From Thermoleophilia bacterium (lineage in GTDB: Bacteria; Actinomycetota; Thermoleophilia; Gaiellales; SKUG01), in the NCBI GenBank assembly GCA_025964405.1, contig JAOPYW010000108.1, positions 1-7,996 of the forward strand: a stretch of DNA of 7,996 nt, written 5' to 3'. The translations under genes and the position numbers were made by a program. This document shows, one piece after another, positions 5,800-7,996 of this stretch; position 1 is the stretch's first letter, and each line of letters opens with the position of its first letter. The notes below the pieces were generated by a model. That model was not told the DNA's origin. It searched no databases and worked only from the letters and a program-made list of their open reading frames with translations.

Positions 5800-7314
5800 A
5801 TGACCTCCCGCTCCCTGGCGCGCTGCGCCGCCGTCGCCCTCCTCGTGCTGGGCGTCGCCGTCCCACTGGCCACGGGAGCGCCCGCCGCGCGGGTCATCGG
5901 AGGCAAGCCCGCCACGAGCACGCCGCTCGGCACCGCGATCGTGAGCATCACCTACGCCGACGCCAAGGCGCCCTGGCTCGGTCACACCTGTGGCGGCGTG
6001 CTCGTTGCACCCCAGCTCGTGCTCACCGCGCGACACTGCGTCGACGACTCCCCCTACCTGACCATGCCGCGCGACTACGACGTCGCACTCGGCACCGGTC
6101 CCACGTTCGCGCTCTCCAAGACGAGCTGGGCCGGCACTCCGCGCACCCGGGTGCAGTCGATCCACCGCTCCCCCGGCGCATACCTGACGGCCTGGAACCG
6201 CGGCGCCGACCTCGCACTGCTGCGCCTCGAGGGCGCGTTGCCCGGCTCGAGCACGATCGCGATCGCGCATCCGGGCGACGAGGCCTGGTGGGGTGCGACC
6301 GCAGCCCGAACGACGGGCGTCAACGTCTACGGCTGGGGAGCCACGGTCGATGCCAACGACGACAGGGGCACCGACCCCTCGGGGTTCCCGACCCTGCTGC
6401 AGACGGCCGAGCTCCCGACGGTGACGACCGACACGTGCATCGCGAACGCCGAGTTCCCGATGATCTCGAAGAACTACATCTGCGCGGGCGCCACCCAGCA
6501 CGCGACGGGTGCGGTGCGATCGGGCTGCACGGGTGACAGCGGCGGGCCGCTCGTGGCGACCGACCCGGCTGCGGCGGCCGGCGACCCGGCTGCGGCGACG
6601 AAGGTCGTGGGCATCGTGTCGTTCGGCGAGCACAACGAGTGTGGCGCCGACTACGGTCGCTACGTGCGTGTGGCCGATTACGCCGGGTGGATCGACGGGT
6701 TCATCGCCTCGACCACGCCGCTGCCGAGCGGCACCGGTGCGCCGCGGGCGGGAGCCTCGTCGTTCGCGAAGGGTCGCACGAAGATCAGCCTGTTCTCCAA
6801 CGGCGGCGGCACGGCGCAGCAGACCATGGTGCTCGTCGACACGCCGACCGGCTACACCGTCGAGGCCGGCCGGGTGACGGCGGCGAAGGTGATCGCGCTG
6901 CCCCTGGCACCGAGCAAGAACGGCAAGCTCACCGTGCGCCTGCGCGCGGTCGACGCCGACGGCAACGAGTCGGTGAGCTCGCCGAAGCTCACGGTGCGCA
7001 CGAAGGTCGACCGGGTCGCACCGCGCCTGCGTGCGGCGACGGCCAGGTCGCTGGGCGCGGGCTACTGGAAGCTGTCGTGGTCGAAGCCGGCCGACGACGA
7101 CCGCGTGGTCGCCGTGCTGGTCGAGACCCGCAAGCTGGGCTCGAAGGGGAAGTGGAAGGCCGACAGCGTCGTCGAGTGCGAGCAGTGCTGGGTGAACGCG
7201 AGGGGCCGCGTCGCGCTGACCGGCTACACCTACGGCCTCAAGGGGAAGTGGCAGTTCCGTGTCACGCCCGTCGACCGTGCGCTCAACCACGGCGCCTCGG
7301 TCATCGCGAAGTAG
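5800..7314 (+). CDS. Secreted trypsin-fold (S1 family) serine protease with beta-rich C-terminal region
   Basis: This is an extracellular S1-family endopeptidase of 504 residues. A signal peptide (MTSRSLARCAAVALLVLGVA, then PLATGAPA) precedes the activation site R31|VIGG (32-35), leaving a very short propeptide. The catalytic triad is clear: His79 in LTARHC, Asp137 in ADLALLRL, and Ser247 in GCTGDSGGPL. Cysteines fit the family disulfides (Cys64-Cys80, plus the pairs around DTC…NYIC and GCTG…NEC). The residue six before the catalytic serine is Ser rather than Asp, suggesting chymotrypsin-like rather than trypsin-like specificity. The protease domain ends near residue 303 (GWIDGFIA). About 200 further residues look like two fibronectin-III/Ig-like beta domains, the last with CEQC at 460-463. 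I chose ATG 5800 because it gives a compact signal peptide. GTG 5767 is possible, and longer versions would overlap the terminator. No clear ribosome binding site is visible. It lies unusually between rplL and rpoB. Confidence 0.9.
   Translation: MTSRSLARCAAVALLVLGVAVPLATGAPAARVIGGKPATSTPLGTAIVSITYADAKAPWLGHTCGGVLVAPQLVLTARHCVDDSPYLTMPRDYDVALGTGPTFALSKTSWAGTPRTRVQSIHRSPGAYLTAWNRGADLALLRLEGALPGSSTIAIAHPGDEAWWGATAARTTGVNVYGWGATVDANDDRGTDPSGFPTLLQTAELPTVTTDTCIANAEFPMISKNYICAGATQHATGAVRSGCTGDSGGPLVATDPAAAAGDPAAATKVVGIVSFGEHNECGADYGRYVRVADYAGWIDGFIASTTPLPSGTGAPRAGASSFAKGRTKISLFSNGGGTAQQTMVLVDTPTGYTVEAGRVTAAKVIALPLAPSKNGKLTVRLRAVDADGNESVSSPKLTVRTKVDRVAPRLRAATARSLGAGYWKLSWSKPADDDRVVAVLVETRKLGSKGKWKADSVVECEQCWVNARGRVALTGYTYGLKGKWQFRVTPVDRALNHGASVIAK
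6561..6597 (+). repeat. In-frame 21-base tandem duplication in the protease gene
   Basis: A 16-base identical unit, CGACCCGGCTGCGGCG, occurs at 6561-6576 and 6582-6597 with a 21-base period. At protein level this gives DPAAAAG followed by DPAAATK starting at residue 255, just after the catalytic GDSGGPLVAT. It lengthens a surface loop by about seven residues and looks like a recent slippage duplication. Confidence 0.8.
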
Positions 7315-7656
7315 CCTTCGCTGCGTCCGTACGGCGCGCTAGCGATCTCGACGCATCCGATTTGCACAGGCTTACCGTGGGTGATAGCTTGCGAGATCCA
7401 CCTCTCGGGGTGGAGTGCGATCGCATGACAGGGTGAGTTCCCCGAAGTTCAGTGCACGCACGCCCAGCAGCATTGCCGCATCCCCACCGCGCAGGGGGAG
7501 CAGGCGTCTCAGCCGGGTGTGTGAGGGAGCCCACCGCGCGGGGACGAACGGCATGACGCCGTCGTTCGCATGCGAACCATCGCAGGACGTGCACATGATT
7601 TCCCGGGGCTCACGTACGTGCGCCCGGGCTACAACGACGCAGGAGCTGACTCCACA
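7315..7656 (+). other. 342-base non-coding region between the protease and rpoB
   Basis: I see no credible gene or tRNA here. It contains the predicted rpoB promoter (7362-7390), then a leader of about 260 bases. The first transcribed bases can fold in two mutually exclusive ways: CGAGA (7392-7396) with TCTCG (7403-7407), or TCCACC (7397-7402) with GGTGGA (7409-7414). Further on, ACGGC and GCCGT near 7545-7560 can pair around a 5-base loop. The ribosome binding site of rpoB is at its end. No clear terminator for the protease gene is visible. Confidence 0.6.
7362..7390 (+). promoter_or_regulatory. Probable rpoB promoter
   Basis: TTGCAC (7362-7367) and TAGCTT (7385-7390) are separated by exactly 17 bases. 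The -10 is preceded by TG plus one base (7382-7384), making it an extended -10. The -35 keeps the important TTG, and the -10 keeps T, A and the final T. Transcription would start near 7397 and leave an untranslated leader of about 260 bases before rpoB. A promoter here is expected, because the upstream terminator and protease gene cut rpoB off from the rplJ promoter. Confidence 0.6.
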
Positions 7657-7996
7657 GTGGTTTCCCCTACACCCGTTCGCCAGCGGTACTCCTTTGGCAA
7701 GATCGACCGAGCGCTCGAGCTTCCCGACCTCATCGAGATCCAGAAGCGCTCCTACGAGTGGTTCCTGACCGACGGCCTCGCCGAGACGATCCAGGACATC
7801 AGCCCGATCGTCGACTACACGGGTAACCTCGCGGTCGAGTTCGGCGAGTTCGAGTTCGACGCGCCGACGATCGACATCGACGAGTGCCGCGAGACGGAGA
7901 AGACCTTCTCCGCGCCGCTCTCGATGACCGTGCGCTTCGTCAACCGCGACACGGGCGAGATCCGCGAGCAGCGCGTCTTCATGGGCGACTTCCCGC
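7657..7996 (+). CDS. rpoB: DNA-directed RNA polymerase subunit beta, N-terminal part (cut by window end)
   Basis: RpoB is the beta subunit of RNA polymerase and forms much of the catalytic cleft. Only the first 113 codons are in the window. The sequence has the typical bacterial beta N-terminus: RYSFGKIDRALELPDLIEIQ at about residues 9-28, RSYEWFL just after, then DISPIVDYTGNLAVEFGEF and APLSMTVRFVN. It ends inside the conserved MGDFP stretch that leads into the protrusion and lobe domains. I chose GTG 7657 because AGGAG (7641-7645) lies 11 bases upstream and the protein begins at the family's usual point. The frame stays open back to ATG 7570, which would add 29 residues, but that start has no ribosome binding site. 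The expected following gene, rpoC, is outside the window. Confidence 0.96.
   Translation, partial: MVSPTPVRQRYSFGKIDRALELPDLIEIQKRSYEWFLTDGLAETIQDISPIVDYTGNLAVEFGEFEFDAPTIDIDECRETEKTFSAPLSMTVRFVNRDTGEIREQRVFMGDFP

Noticed and set aside
5644..7290. Minus-strand open frame of 548 codons opposite the protease
   Set aside because: It is antisense to a protease with a full catalytic triad. Its sequence is low-complexity and it would begin near rpoB without a start signal.
1..7996. tRNA genes, CRISPR arrays, insertion sequences or phage genes
   Set aside because: No cloverleaf with a T-arm motif, regularly spaced repeats, transposase-like proteins or terminal inverted repeats were found in the gaps or on either strand.

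Overview
This is a GC-rich, densely coding bacterial chromosome segment with every supported gene on the + strand. GTG starts, GC-rich codon use, the ribosomal/RNA polymerase cluster and a CysD with an actinobacterial-style tail (…MEDRKREGYF) point to Actinomycetota. Wording of the RpoB N-terminus (ELPDLIEIQKRSYEWFL) would suit a deep-branching class such as Thermoleophilia, but that placement is tentative and comes from reading alone.

Layout. (1) 3-2728: a sulfate-activation pair, cysD and cysN, overlapping by one base. The cysN product carries a C-terminal extension that reads as an APS-kinase (CysC) domain that has lost its nucleotide-binding loop. (2) 2729-2942: a 214-base gap rich in short repeats and hairpins. 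(3) 2943-3737: an MBL-fold metal-dependent hydrolase. (4) 3780-4346: a small secreted protein of unknown function. (5) 4347-4596: a promoter and a well-formed L10-type autoregulatory leader, followed by rplJ (4597-5130) and rplL (5197-5574). (6) 5630-5666: a perfect 16-bp inverted repeat with a 5-base loop, a strong candidate terminator. (7) 5800-7314: a secreted trypsin-fold serine protease with a two-part beta-rich C-terminal region. (8) 7315-7656: a 342-base non-coding stretch with a plausible promoter and a long untranslated leader. (9) 7657-7996: the start of rpoB, cut by the window end.

How it works together. CysD and CysN form ATP sulfurylase (sulfate to APS). If the fused CysC remnant is inactive, as its sequence suggests, PAPS would have to be made by another enzyme, or sulfur would flow through direct APS reduction. 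L10 and L7/L12 make the ribosomal stalk and are probably feedback-controlled by the L10-L12 complex binding the leader. The usual bacterial order rplJ-rplL-rpoB is interrupted here by the protease gene. The terminator after rplL and the apparent new promoter before rpoB suggest that the ribosomal stalk genes and RNA polymerase genes have become separate transcription units. rplJ also lacks its usual rplK-rplA neighbours immediately upstream.

Most of the window is ordinary housekeeping sequence. The points worth a second look are the degenerate CysC domain, the protease inserted in the rplL-rpoB junction with its transcriptional consequences, the predicted chymotrypsin-like S1 pocket, and the non-coding leaders.
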